This document shows positions 17,852 to 26,696 of a stretch of 64,000 nt of DNA, piece after piece. Source of the stretch: Butyrivibrio sp. (GTDB taxonomy: Bacteria > Bacillota > Clostridia > Lachnospirales > Lachnospiraceae). How positions within the stretch are numbered: the stretch's first letter is position 1; the number at the start of each line of letters is the position of its first letter. The stretch is from contig JAMPEU010000003.1 in assembly GCA_023664865.1 (NCBI GenBank), positions 124,001-188,000 on the forward strand, in the 5' to 3' direction. The translations under genes were made by a program, and so were the position numbers. The notes below the pieces were generated by a model. That model did not search any database. It was not told the DNA's origin and was given only the letters and a program-made list of their open reading frames with translations.

Positions 17852-20800
17852 TTATTCAAGCAAGAACAGCTGCGCCCTGCTTAATGTGACTGAATCGCTG
17901 CCGATAGGTTCCTGCAGTTTTCCAAACTTGTTGAAATGCGACTGCACAACGATATAAATATCCGCATTAACACTATTGCCGTCATCCCTAAGCGATACAA
18001 CCGGCGCCTTTATCTTATATACCTTGCCCGGTACGAGGTCAAGCCCCGACGTAATCGGAACAGATACGAGCTGGTTCTGTTCTACCGTCCATAACTCGGA
18101 AGTAAACCGCGTGGCTTTTACAATCTTGCCACCCACATTTATCTCAACTCCGCTTATGTTATCCTCATAGTAGAAATCAAGCGTCACATCTTTTCTAAAT
18201 GCAAGGTTAGGTTCGGTTACTTTAAAGTATACGTCTACGGTATCGCCTAATACGCCTTTGCTGTCTATTGCGCCCTCTGCCTCTTCTGACTCCTTAATCT
18301 CCTCATCATAAGGAATACATATGCTTTCAGCGTCCGCGGCATCATCTGACAGACCTGCTACAATCGTAACCTTCGGGTTTTTAACTCCTACGCTGTACGC
18401 TTCCATAAGCGCGTTTACGAAAAGCTTGCAGTCCACAACTCCTGTCTCACTGTCCGAAGGCTCAACTCCGGGATCGCCAATCGAATAAGGATAGTACGTC
18501 GCGCCTATATAAAATACATTGCCCTTACTATAAATATAGTAGTTATTCGCTGCGTCCTTATCAGAAACCCCATAACTTGTATCGCCGCTCATTGAACCAT
18601 TGCCCAAAGTGTACCATGCCGTTACGTCCGTAGCAGCGTCTGAGAGTCCATTAGAAGATAAATCCAGTGTATAATCCACTATACTTACATTCTTGCCGAG
18701 AGAAACTTTCGATGTATTAGCCACTTCATACGGATAGTGGGAAATCGCACCGTCGTTTACCTTCGTTGCAGTTAAGGAACTCAGCTCATAAAACATATTC
18801 GAATCCAGATCACTGTATTTATAAAATTCCACATCAGACGGTTTGTCTTTGCCGAGGCTATTATAAGTCCTCATCTCCGTCTGTCCAAGTTTCTCCCTGT
18901 CAAGCTGCATCCTTCCATCCGATGCCGCCGCGCTTGAAACTAACACTCCCCTGCCTTCTGAAATGTACTTATCCACATACCACTCCACATTGTAATTCGT
19001 AGTCGAGGTAGTAACCGGAACAGACAAGTTACATTCAGGTCCAAAGCCCAATACCAGCACATCTACATTAGAGAGATATTCAGGATTCAGCTTAATCATA
19101 TCTGCAAGCTCTTCTGCCGTCATGGTAGTTATGTCAAATTTCGTATTAGTCAAGCCTTCCGCAACCGTCAGATAATGTCCAAGCATGGACGTATCCGACA
19201 TCAATTCATATGCCGCCTGCAGATTATAGCTTGTTTCATTCTCTACAGCGTCTTCTCCTACTATCTGCACGACGCGGACAGGCATCTCTTTAGAATCTGA
19301 ACCGCGATCTATGTTGAAATATCCTGTAATGGCATCCCTGCGGGAAGGATTATACGTATCAAATACTTCCAGTTTCCACGGAATGCTGCCCCGCTCCGGA
19401 GTAGTGGCAAATTCCACTATAACCAGTCCGCCGCCGATAGCCACATCGCCCGTCATTTCCTCCGAGTCAGCAAATCTGCCGTCCTGATTCATATCCATAT
19501 AAAATCTCGTATCTAAATTATCGCCCGTAGCCTTATATGGAATATATGCGCGGTACTTACCATCTGCATCAGCAGAAACCGTCTGTACAACAACCTTCTC
19601 GACAATCTTTCCTTTATCACCCGTCTTTACCTGATAATCGCTGTCATTCACCTGCGCCAGAGCATTCTTATCATCAAATACAATCTCAGGTCTGTAATAA
19701 TTAATCTGTCCTGCAAATAGCGCAGTATTCATATGTACGTCAGCGATGGTATAAATATAATCCTCATAATCATCAATCGCATTTACCAAGAACCTATACA
19801 TATTCGAGTCTTCATCAATATAATCGGTATTGATGGCATTTGCGCCCACATCTTTTGCCGTTTTATCCTTAAAGAAATCGTTCTCGACGACAATCGGATA
19901 TCCCGCTTCCATAAAGTCAAGCAGAGCGTTCATCTTCTGTGGCGTTATATCTATTCCCTCATAACGCTGCCCTGAACCCGCGGCATCACCGTCTTTACTG
20001 TATACTATGCCACTGACTAAATCATTATATGCGGTTTTATTATCCCTGTAATTCAGGTTCTGCCCATCCAAGCCTATGAATACCATCTGGTATATGGCAT
20101 TAATATCACTCTGCTCGCCCGAAAACTGCGCAACAGACTCGGTCGTCACAGAAATATCTATAAGCCGTGTGCTTCTTAAAATCTGCTGCCCTGAACCCGA
20201 GGCTTTTGCCTTTTTCCAGAATAAAATCGAATTTCTCCCTTTACTATCATCCCTCTGGTTCAGGTCGCTCTCCCCTGTGGTAGGCTGGAGTTCAAGCACC
20301 GCAAAATTCCTGAACTCGCTCATAAAGCCTTGTGCATAATTGATTATGTACTGGATAGCCATAGCCCTGCTGGGCTGGGGAATATTGCTGTTATTCCTGT
20401 CATTTTCTATATCGATAGCAGCTTTTACCTCTTTATATCCATCAGGAGACTCATCTAACCCTCCATCTTCAAATGGCGTGGCAAAATTGTCTCTGTCAAT
20501 AAATTTGCCTGCCTTCGTAACATAAATATTATTATGCACCCAGTTCTCATTACCCTGATAAGGCGAGACTCCATATACTGCTCCTGCATTATCCGCATTA
20601 CCCAGCATGTCTGTTATATTTTCATCCATATCAAAAAAGAATGAATATAAATCCGTAATCATTAAGATGCTTGCAAGTTTCTGATAAATATGACCTGTAT
20701 AATTCTTCTCGTCTGAAACCGAACCGCCTGTGGATACACCATAATCCACAATTACCGGCAGCATCTCATTAACTGCACGATCAATAATCTCGAATGCTCT

Positions 20801-22936
20801 CTGTTCCGCCATATCTTCATTGCCGGATAAGTAGCCGGAGTCCTCAATATATATTAAATCTGCATTTGCAACATCATCATAACCTACATCGGCTGCCGAC
20901 TTGACATTTATCTGAATATTAAGTCCGTTGTCTTCAAATACATACTTCTTCAATAAATCTTCGCTGTAGCAGCGGAAATATGTAGGGGCGTTGTATACTG
21001 CAATTTCCTTCCCATTATTGGAACTCACTATGTTATGCGTACCACCTTCACCGACATAAACATATTCTCCGCCCTCTGCATCTATCTTACCAGTGTCATT
21101 TGTTGTTTCCGCATCGTCTAACAGCATTATTTCAGGCTCTATGTCTGGTACAATATCATATTGACCTTTACCTGGCATATAAAGATCTGCTATCGGCTCA
21201 TCGCCTCGAATATACGCAAAGTCAAGTACAAAATATTCTATGGATACGGACTCTTCTTCAATGTCATTACCTGAAACTGTTGAATCCGAGTCTGTTCCTG
21301 CTCCTACATTTTGCAGAACCGAATCCTGTGCCGCAGTTGGATCTGTATTTGGCAACGTTGCCGTATCTGTTGATGTCGTGTCCGTCGATGTCGTGTCCGT
21401 CGATGTCGTATCCGTTGATGTCGTGTCTGTTGATGTCGTGTCTGTCGATGTCGTATCCGTTGATGTCGTATCCGTTGATGTCGTATCCGTTGATGTCGTG
21501 TCTGTCGATGTCGTGTCCGTTGATGTCGTGTCCGTTGATGTCGTATCCGTTGATGTCGTATCCGTTGATGTCGTATCCGTTGATGTCGTAGATGAATCAG
21601 TCAAATTTTGAGTTTGAGGCAAATTTAAATCATCAACTCCATTAAACTTCACCCAACCCAAATTGGATACATTATAAGCAACTACTTTTTCGCCATTGTT
21701 GGATAACGAAACTGCTCCTGTCAGCATATCATCTACCAGAGCATTGTCCGACTGCGCAGCTGGCGTTGACTCTAATGTTGATGTCGTCGTTGTCGAAGTC
21801 GGTGTATTCGACGTTTGTGTTGTCGTATTTGATGTCGTTTCCACTGACGTTGACTCTGACGTAGATGTCGTAGTTGTTGAAGTTGATGCATCCGACGGTG
21901 GCGTTGTCGTCATGTCTGTTGATGTTGTATCTGCCAATGGTGTATCTGTCGATGTTGTATCTGTCGATGTTGTATCGGTCGATGTAGTTCCGACTGATAT
22001 CGGATCTGGTGTCAGCGTAGTTGTGTCTACCAATGTAGGTACAGCCTGAGTAGTAGATGCAGGTGCAACTACTGCGGGTACATCATCATCTTCATCATCA
22101 ACATCGGGCAGCATTCCATTATTTATCCGCCCACAATACTCAAAAATGCCATTATCGCGGCGCAGATATACCGCGCGACCTTCATTCTCACGCAAAAAGG
22201 CCTTTAACTTACTTTCTTTTTCCTCATCTCCCGAATTATAAACAGCAGAATCCATTGAATATATTTCGAAACCTTCCGTAGCATTACCTACATAACTAAA
22301 AACAGCATCGGAATGCGCCTCTAACCTTGTAGCCGCAGTAGCCTCTAATGGTACATATGCTCCATTTCCATTGGTTGCCGGCACTATTTCACCGTAAATA
22401 ATTGTTCTATATTTTTTTTCAAAGTTATCTTTATCATTATCCCACTTCTCGCCATCATAAATTTTAGTCCAGCCGCTTCCGCCTGTCAGGCTTTCTTCAT
22501 ACATAGGAGCATACCCTGAACCGAGGGCTCCCGCTTTCGCTATTCTGGCTTCATACGTTCTTAAATCTTTGCTATAATCAGTAATCTCATCAATACTGCT
22601 CTCGATAACCGTCGCCTTGAAAATCTCCGCAAGATCCTTTTCCAGAGAAGACTGTCCGCTTGTAAGATAGCCTATCGTGCCGGAAGGATCATTTTCATCA
22701 TACCCCGCAACAATATCCAGAATGACAAAAGCCTCCCCGCTGCCGTGGTCTTTTAGAGCCTCTGAGACTCCGCTCAACCGCTCCGCCTCGACAGGAACCG
22801 ATACTTTTACAGCATTCCAAATCAACGTCGCCGTGATTGCAAGTACAAGCACGGAAGCAATCGTTGACATGATAAGCTTCTTGCCTACCTTCGGCTTTGC
22901 TATGTAATTTTTCCTGTTCTTTTTCGGTTTGTTCAT
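17852..22936 (-). CDS. Large membrane-anchored surface protein (DUF5057-like) with TTSTD repeats
   Basis: A 1694-aa protein with a basic cytoplasmic N-terminus and one membrane segment (LIMSTIASVLVLAITATLIW, about 21-40), so most of it should lie outside the membrane. By recall it resembles DUF5057 proteins encoded beside pilin genes in Lachnospiraceae. A Thr/Ser/Asp-rich linker between about residues 300 and 530 includes 15 tandem TTSTD units coded by 15-bp repeats. The C-terminal 1100 residues look like folded beta-rich domains, with a metal- or polysaccharide-binding feel (many DxDxDG-type stretches such as DMNQDGRFADSEE), but I recognise no catalytic motif. It is the last gene of the pilus cluster, 44 bp after a large prepilin gene, so it may be a pilus-associated adhesin or assembly factor (inference). 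Confidence 0.75.
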   Translation of the reverse strand: MNKPKKNRKNYIAKPKVGKKLIMSTIASVLVLAITATLIWNAVKVSVPVEAERLSGVSEALKDHGSGEAFVILDIVAGYDENDPSGTIGYLTSGQSSLEKDLAEIFKATVIESSIDEITDYSKDLRTYEARIAKAGALGSGYAPMYEESLTGGSGWTKIYDGEKWDNDKDNFEKKYRTIIYGEIVPATNGNGAYVPLEATAATRLEAHSDAVFSYVGNATEGFEIYSMDSAVYNSGDEEKESKLKAFLRENEGRAVYLRRDNGIFEYCGRINNGMLPDVDDEDDDVPAVVAPASTTQAVPTLVDTTTLTPDPISVGTTSTDTTSTDTTSTDTPLADTTSTDMTTTPPSDASTSTTTTSTSESTSVETTSNTTTQTSNTPTSTTTTSTLESTPAAQSDNALVDDMLTGAVSLSNNGEKVVAYNVSNLGWVKFNGVDDLNLPQTQNLTDSSTTSTDTTSTDTTSTDTTSTDTTSTDTTSTDTTSTDTTSTDTTSTDTTSTDTTSTDTTSTDTTSTDTTSTDTTSTDTATLPNTDPTAAQDSVLQNVGAGTDSDSTVSGNDIEEESVSIEYFVLDFAYIRGDEPIADLYMPGKGQYDIVPDIEPEIMLLDDAETTNDTGKIDAEGGEYVYVGEGGTHNIVSSNNGKEIAVYNAPTYFRCYSEDLLKKYVFEDNGLNIQINVKSAADVGYDDVANADLIYIEDSGYLSGNEDMAEQRAFEIIDRAVNEMLPVIVDYGVSTGGSVSDEKNYTGHIYQKLASILMITDLYSFFFDMDENITDMLGNADNAGAVYGVSPYQGNENWVHNNIYVTKAGKFIDRDNFATPFEDGGLDESPDGYKEVKAAIDIENDRNNSNIPQPSRAMAIQYIINYAQGFMSEFRNFAVLELQPTTGESDLNQRDDSKGRNSILFWKKAKASGSGQQILRSTRLIDISVTTESVAQFSGEQSDINAIYQMVFIGLDGQNLNYRDNKTAYNDLVSGIVYSKDGDAAGSGQRYEGIDITPQKMNALLDFMEAGYPIVVENDFFKDKTAKDVGANAINTDYIDEDSNMYRFLVNAIDDYEDYIYTIADVHMNTALFAGQINYYRPEIVFDDKNALAQVNDSDYQVKTGDKGKIVEKVVVQTVSADADGKYRAYIPYKATGDNLDTRFYMDMNQDGRFADSEEMTGDVAIGGGLVIVEFATTPERGSIPWKLEVFDTYNPSRRDAITGYFNIDRGSDSKEMPVRVVQIVGEDAVENETSYNLQAAYELMSDTSMLGHYLTVAEGLTNTKFDITTMTAEELADMIKLNPEYLSNVDVLVLGFGPECNLSVPVTTSTTNYNVEWYVDKYISEGRGVLVSSAAASDGRMQLDREKLGQTEMRTYNSLGKDKPSDVEFYKYSDLDSNMFYELSSLTATKVNDGAISHYPYEVANTSKVSLGKNVSIVDYTLDLSSNGLSDAATDVTAWYTLGNGSMSGDTSYGVSDKDAANNYYIYSKGNVFYIGATYYPYSIGDPGVEPSDSETGVVDCKLFVNALMEAYSVGVKNPKVTIVAGLSDDAADAESICIPYDEEIKESEEAEGAIDSKGVLGDTVDVYFKVTEPNLAFRKDVTLDFYYEDNISGVEINVGGKIVKATRFTSELWTVEQNQLVSVPITSGLDLVPGKVYKIKAPVVSLRDDGNSVNADIYIVVQSHFNKFGKLQEPIGSDSVTLSRAQLFLLE
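21365..21594. repeat. 15-bp tandem repeat coding TTSTD
   Basis: Fifteen consecutive copies of a 15-bp unit (plus strand GATGTCGTRTCYGTY) code (TTSTD)n in the surface protein. Copies differ only at synonymous positions. A shorter related run of three to four units is at about 21925-21995. Copy number should be able to change without frameshift because the unit is a multiple of three. Confidence 0.95.
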
Positions 22937-22980
22937 TTTATCACCCTATTCCTAATATTGCATGCTAAGCGCATGATTTC

Positions 22981-25900
22981 TTATGGTTTCAAGCTCCAAT
23001 TTCTTGCACCCTCTGTAAGGGTTAATATCGTTTCTTCATCGCCACAATATACCGTCAACGTGTAGACTTTCCTAGCCGCATCATATGAGCAGGTCGCTTT
23101 GTTGCATTGTATCCATTTTGCTTGATTAGGATCATTACCCTTATATGCAATCGACATATTCGGCGTAACTGTCTGTGGCGCGCCGCTCTTTATGTTATCT
23201 AAGTTAAAGCCAAAAGCACCATTATATGTCTGTGTAAAGGCATCTTGCGTCGGCAATGGAATATAAGCCTGTACTGGCACAACCGCTCCCTTTATTTTTA
23301 TTTGGGCATTGCCGGTTGTCTTAACGCTTGATACTGAAGTGCTGCCGTTTGCCGCATAATACTCATCTATGTCTCCTATACCTATCTTTGTCCACTTAGT
23401 TCCGCCTGCATCACACTTATACTTTCCTGCCGACAGCTCTATGTTTCCCCAGAAAGAATCCTTAAACGTATAGAAAATTTCTATCACATAATAGTCGTCG
23501 CCTTTTGTTCCATACCATTGGCACGTCATGTCGGAAACCGTAACATACTTCGCGCTATTGGCACCCTTTTCATAAACCTTGAGCGTCGGTTTTTCTTTGG
23601 CATGCTGCAGGGAACTATCTTTCAAATTAAAATATTTAGTAAATCCATTTCCGCTTGTATCGGATGGCAGCGGGAAATACGTTTCTCCTCCAAACGTATT
23701 ATTTTGGTCAGCAGCAATGAAAGCATCCGCCGCTTCTGTGCCAACGCCCATATTGCCGCCTTCTATCGTGAAATGAACAGTGCTGTTTTCTCTAGTATAG
23801 CACTTCTTAACACCATACTCAGGCTCATAATTCTTCCAATATATCTCCTTATAACTTGAATCCGCATCTGGATCATTCGCATATTCTATATAAGGAACAT
23901 AATGATAAGTTCCTGCCGCAGACATTGGATTATTATTTCCATCTAAATTAACCTGCAGATCCTTGATATTTTTTATGGAAGCAAAATTCAAATTCCCATA
24001 TCTTTCGTTCCCCTTATAGTTTCCGTCCTTCTCGTCACGTCCATAGATAAACTCCCAATTCTTAGGATCATCGCCTTCGCCCCTGTATACTTTATAAAAA
24101 ACATACTGATTTAGAACCTCATCTCTCGCATTACTTATATTTACCAGAGGACACGATACTGTAGCGCCACCATTAGCGGCATAAATCGTATCTATTATTA
24201 AAGGTGTACCCACATCACACTCCTCACCCTTATATTTATATCCAAGCTGCGGCGACCTAAGCAAAAATGATTTCTGCTCTGTTGAAGGATATTTTGTTCC
24301 TATATATTCGCCTTTGCTGTTTAAATTGTTTTCATACTCAGCTTTAACTTCAGCTACTACCGAATCATCAATATGCTTTTTCGGATCTAAAACCTGAATT
24401 GAAATGTAGTAATCCTTACCTATATCTTTCAAACCGAAAAAGTCAGGTGTAAAAGCCACACTTAGACCATGCGTATTAAAGCATATTACCATATCATCTT
24501 CCATAGGTGCATTAGGATCTTCCTTAATTCTGGCAACTGTCATGAAATAACCCTGAGCACCTGAATTGAAGTCAGAAGCATTTATTATATTAAGTGTAGT
24601 CTTCCTTCCATACCGTATTTCTCCACCGTCACTAAGCTTTCCTCTTTCACTATCTTTCACCTTCAGCGTAATACTCTTCGTCACCGGTGCCCGCGTACTG
24701 AGTGCGCCGGGTGCGGCATATAGCCTGTTATAGTCATTGCCCGTTATGGACAACAACGACGTCGCCTGTATTGTCACTTCCTGGCCGGGCTGCGCACTTG
24801 CGTCAATGGTAAACTGCGCTTTGCCATGGTCGCTTGATGTCATTGTACAGATATTGTCGCCCTTTATTATCTTCCATGCGTATAAGCCATTTTCATCTTT
24901 TACCACGTATTTATCTATGGTTACGGGATCGCCGCATTTATCGCAGGTAATTCCGAGTCCGGTTCCGATTAGCGTAGCGGTTATGGTAATATCCGAACCC
25001 GCAGAGATTTCCAACGGTCCGTTTTCCGAACTGCTGTCATTCTCAGTCTTAGCCAAATTTATATCCTTAGCCCTCTTTACCTGTACTACCGCCTCTGCCG
25101 TAGCATGCGTTCCATTGGAATCCACGGCATTCGAGGTAACCCTGACCGTGAACTGTGCAGCCATCTCTGCCGAGGAAATATGTATAACTCCGTTCTTATC
25201 GTCTGTAAAACCTGTATCCGCTGCCGTAGGGTTATAAGCCGAATTATCTGTATCCGGCACAATCGTCCATGTCACGCTCTTGTCAAGAATATTTTTGCCC
25301 TCAAATACCGGCGTGGAAAAACGATAATCCTCATTCGGCTCCAAAGTTACCAGCGGATCTTTAATCCTTATCCTAAGTTCAACAGACCTGTCAATTTCCA
25401 AATCGAGTTCGTTTACCAGCACCTTATTGCGGATGGTAATGTTATTGGAAGTTTCATAAAGCCTGTTATTATACTCATATTTTATCGAAATGCTTACGAC
25501 GCGTTTCTCTTCCACCTGTGAGAGGTCCACGTTGAACTCCTTGACAAACTCCGCCAGCACGACTCTGTCGCTCTCGGGGAAACTCAGTGAGTCAATTTCC
25601 GCCTCTGAAAAATAAAGCCGTTCTTCATCTTTATCATAATAAATCTGGTAGTTTTTATTGCCATTGCCTAAGGGATTGCCGCCTGCGTCCGTAGCCGTCT
25701 CAAACACTAAGTTGCCTTCACCGTCTTTTACCTGATTGCCGTCCTCGTCTATTTTAACCTTTCTTTCGCCATTATAGAGGGTAAGGCATTTATCTTCTAT
25801 ATCCTTCGTAAAGTCTGCGTCTTTCAGCACCTGCTCGGTATCGCCGTCAGCCGTATATCCTACATAGTTCACGCTCCTGGTAGTATCAATGATTACATCT

Positions 25901-26073
25901 GAAATCTGGTTCATGGCAAGCTGTGATTCCTGCTGCACTACGATTTCCGTATTGGACGCCGCGTAGCTTTTGGAGCTTGAGACTATGAATCCCGTAAGCG
26001 CCGCCGTGACTATAGACAGTATAACCATGCCGATAAGCAGCTCCACTATCGTAAAGCCTTTCTGATTATTCAT
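22981..26073 (-). CDS. Very large prepilin-like protein (PilW/GspJ type) with Ig-like domains
   Basis: About 1030 aa. It begins MNNQKGFTIVELLIGMVILS, a class III (type IV prepilin) signal with cleavage after the Gly of QKG and Glu at mature position 5; I chose this start because AGAGGAAAC precedes it, ten codons after an earlier in-frame ATG. The hydrophobic helix is followed by a PilW-like segment, then a huge extracellular part with Ig-like (Big-type) sequences such as DKSVTWTIVPDTDNSAYNPT. Ordinary minor pilins are 150-250 aa, so this is a prepilin helix fused to an adhesin-sized domain set. It lies between a small prepilin and the surface protein. Confidence 0.85.
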   Translation of the reverse strand: MNNQKGFTIVELLIGMVILSIVTAALTGFIVSSSKSYAASNTEIVVQQESQLAMNQISDVIIDTTRSVNYVGYTADGDTEQVLKDADFTKDIEDKCLTLYNGERKVKIDEDGNQVKDGEGNLVFETATDAGGNPLGNGNKNYQIYYDKDEERLYFSEAEIDSLSFPESDRVVLAEFVKEFNVDLSQVEEKRVVSISIKYEYNNRLYETSNNITIRNKVLVNELDLEIDRSVELRIRIKDPLVTLEPNEDYRFSTPVFEGKNILDKSVTWTIVPDTDNSAYNPTAADTGFTDDKNGVIHISSAEMAAQFTVRVTSNAVDSNGTHATAEAVVQVKRAKDINLAKTENDSSSENGPLEISAGSDITITATLIGTGLGITCDKCGDPVTIDKYVVKDENGLYAWKIIKGDNICTMTSSDHGKAQFTIDASAQPGQEVTIQATSLLSITGNDYNRLYAAPGALSTRAPVTKSITLKVKDSERGKLSDGGEIRYGRKTTLNIINASDFNSGAQGYFMTVARIKEDPNAPMEDDMVICFNTHGLSVAFTPDFFGLKDIGKDYYISIQVLDPKKHIDDSVVAEVKAEYENNLNSKGEYIGTKYPSTEQKSFLLRSPQLGYKYKGEECDVGTPLIIDTIYAANGGATVSCPLVNISNARDEVLNQYVFYKVYRGEGDDPKNWEFIYGRDEKDGNYKGNERYGNLNFASIKNIKDLQVNLDGNNNPMSAAGTYHYVPYIEYANDPDADSSYKEIYWKNYEPEYGVKKCYTRENSTVHFTIEGGNMGVGTEAADAFIAADQNNTFGGETYFPLPSDTSGNGFTKYFNLKDSSLQHAKEKPTLKVYEKGANSAKYVTVSDMTCQWYGTKGDDYYVIEIFYTFKDSFWGNIELSAGKYKCDAGGTKWTKIGIGDIDEYYAANGSTSVSSVKTTGNAQIKIKGAVVPVQAYIPLPTQDAFTQTYNGAFGFNLDNIKSGAPQTVTPNMSIAYKGNDPNQAKWIQCNKATCSYDAARKVYTLTVYCGDEETILTLTEGARNWSLKP

Positions 26074-26132
26074 GCAGTTTCCTCTTTCCCTTAATTTCCT
26101 CATGATACACCATGCCTTTCCGTGACCTGATA

Positions 26133-26684
26133 TCAGTTATTCACTCCTGCCGTAACGCTGACTTTCCCGGTCAATCCCACTAATTCGATTGTATATTTGC
26201 GGGTGCCGCCCACTACTATAAAGCCTGTATATACATCATCTTCACCCGTCGCGCCCGGTTTCTTGCTGGGCTTAAATGCGCCGGAGCCTCTGTCAAAAGC
26301 TATAAAAATTGACTTTGTACCATCTAATTCATCATATGTGCGGGTGCCGCTGTTGCTGCTGTCTTTAGTATAGGAGACATACACCTTCGCATTGCTGATT
26401 TTTTCAGCATCTTTGGACTGCCAATCGTCGCCTTCCTTAATCCACTGTCTGGCATAAATGCACTGATTGGAAGAGTCTCTGTAGATTTCCAGCGCGGCGT
26501 CGCTTTTCCCCATGGCATTGACCTTGCACTGTGAAATCGCATTTTTTATATCATTGGCGCAGGTCTTGGCATTCGCGCCGAACACCATGTAAATCGAGAA
26601 AAAGACTCCACCGGACAATATCACCATAATTGCAATCACGATTATTATCTCTACCAAAGAATAACCCTTATTGTCCTGTTTCAT
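26133..26684 (-). CDS. Prepilin-like minor pilin (GspH/FimT type)
   Basis: A 183-aa minor pilin. The N-terminus MKQDNKGYSLVEIIIVIAIM has the class III signal: cleavage after NKG, Glu at mature position 5, then a hydrophobic helix. Size and position fit GspH/FimT-like minor pilins that initiate pilus assembly. AGGAGAGG precedes the ATG. It lies between two larger prepilin genes. Confidence 0.9.
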   Translation of the reverse strand: MKQDNKGYSLVEIIIVIAIMVILSGGVFFSIYMVFGANAKTCANDIKNAISQCKVNAMGKSDAALEIYRDSSNQCIYARQWIKEGDDWQSKDAEKISNAKVYVSYTKDSSNSGTRTYDELDGTKSIFIAFDRGSGAFKPSKKPGATGEDDVYTGFIVVGGTRKYTIELVGLTGKVSVTAGVNN

Positions 26685-26696
26685 GATTAACCTCTC

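Noticed and set aside
21240-21611. Plus-strand frame with tandem VSVDVV-type repeats
   Set aside because: It is the antisense of the TTSTD repeat in the surface-protein gene; no ribosome site and no homology beyond the repeat.
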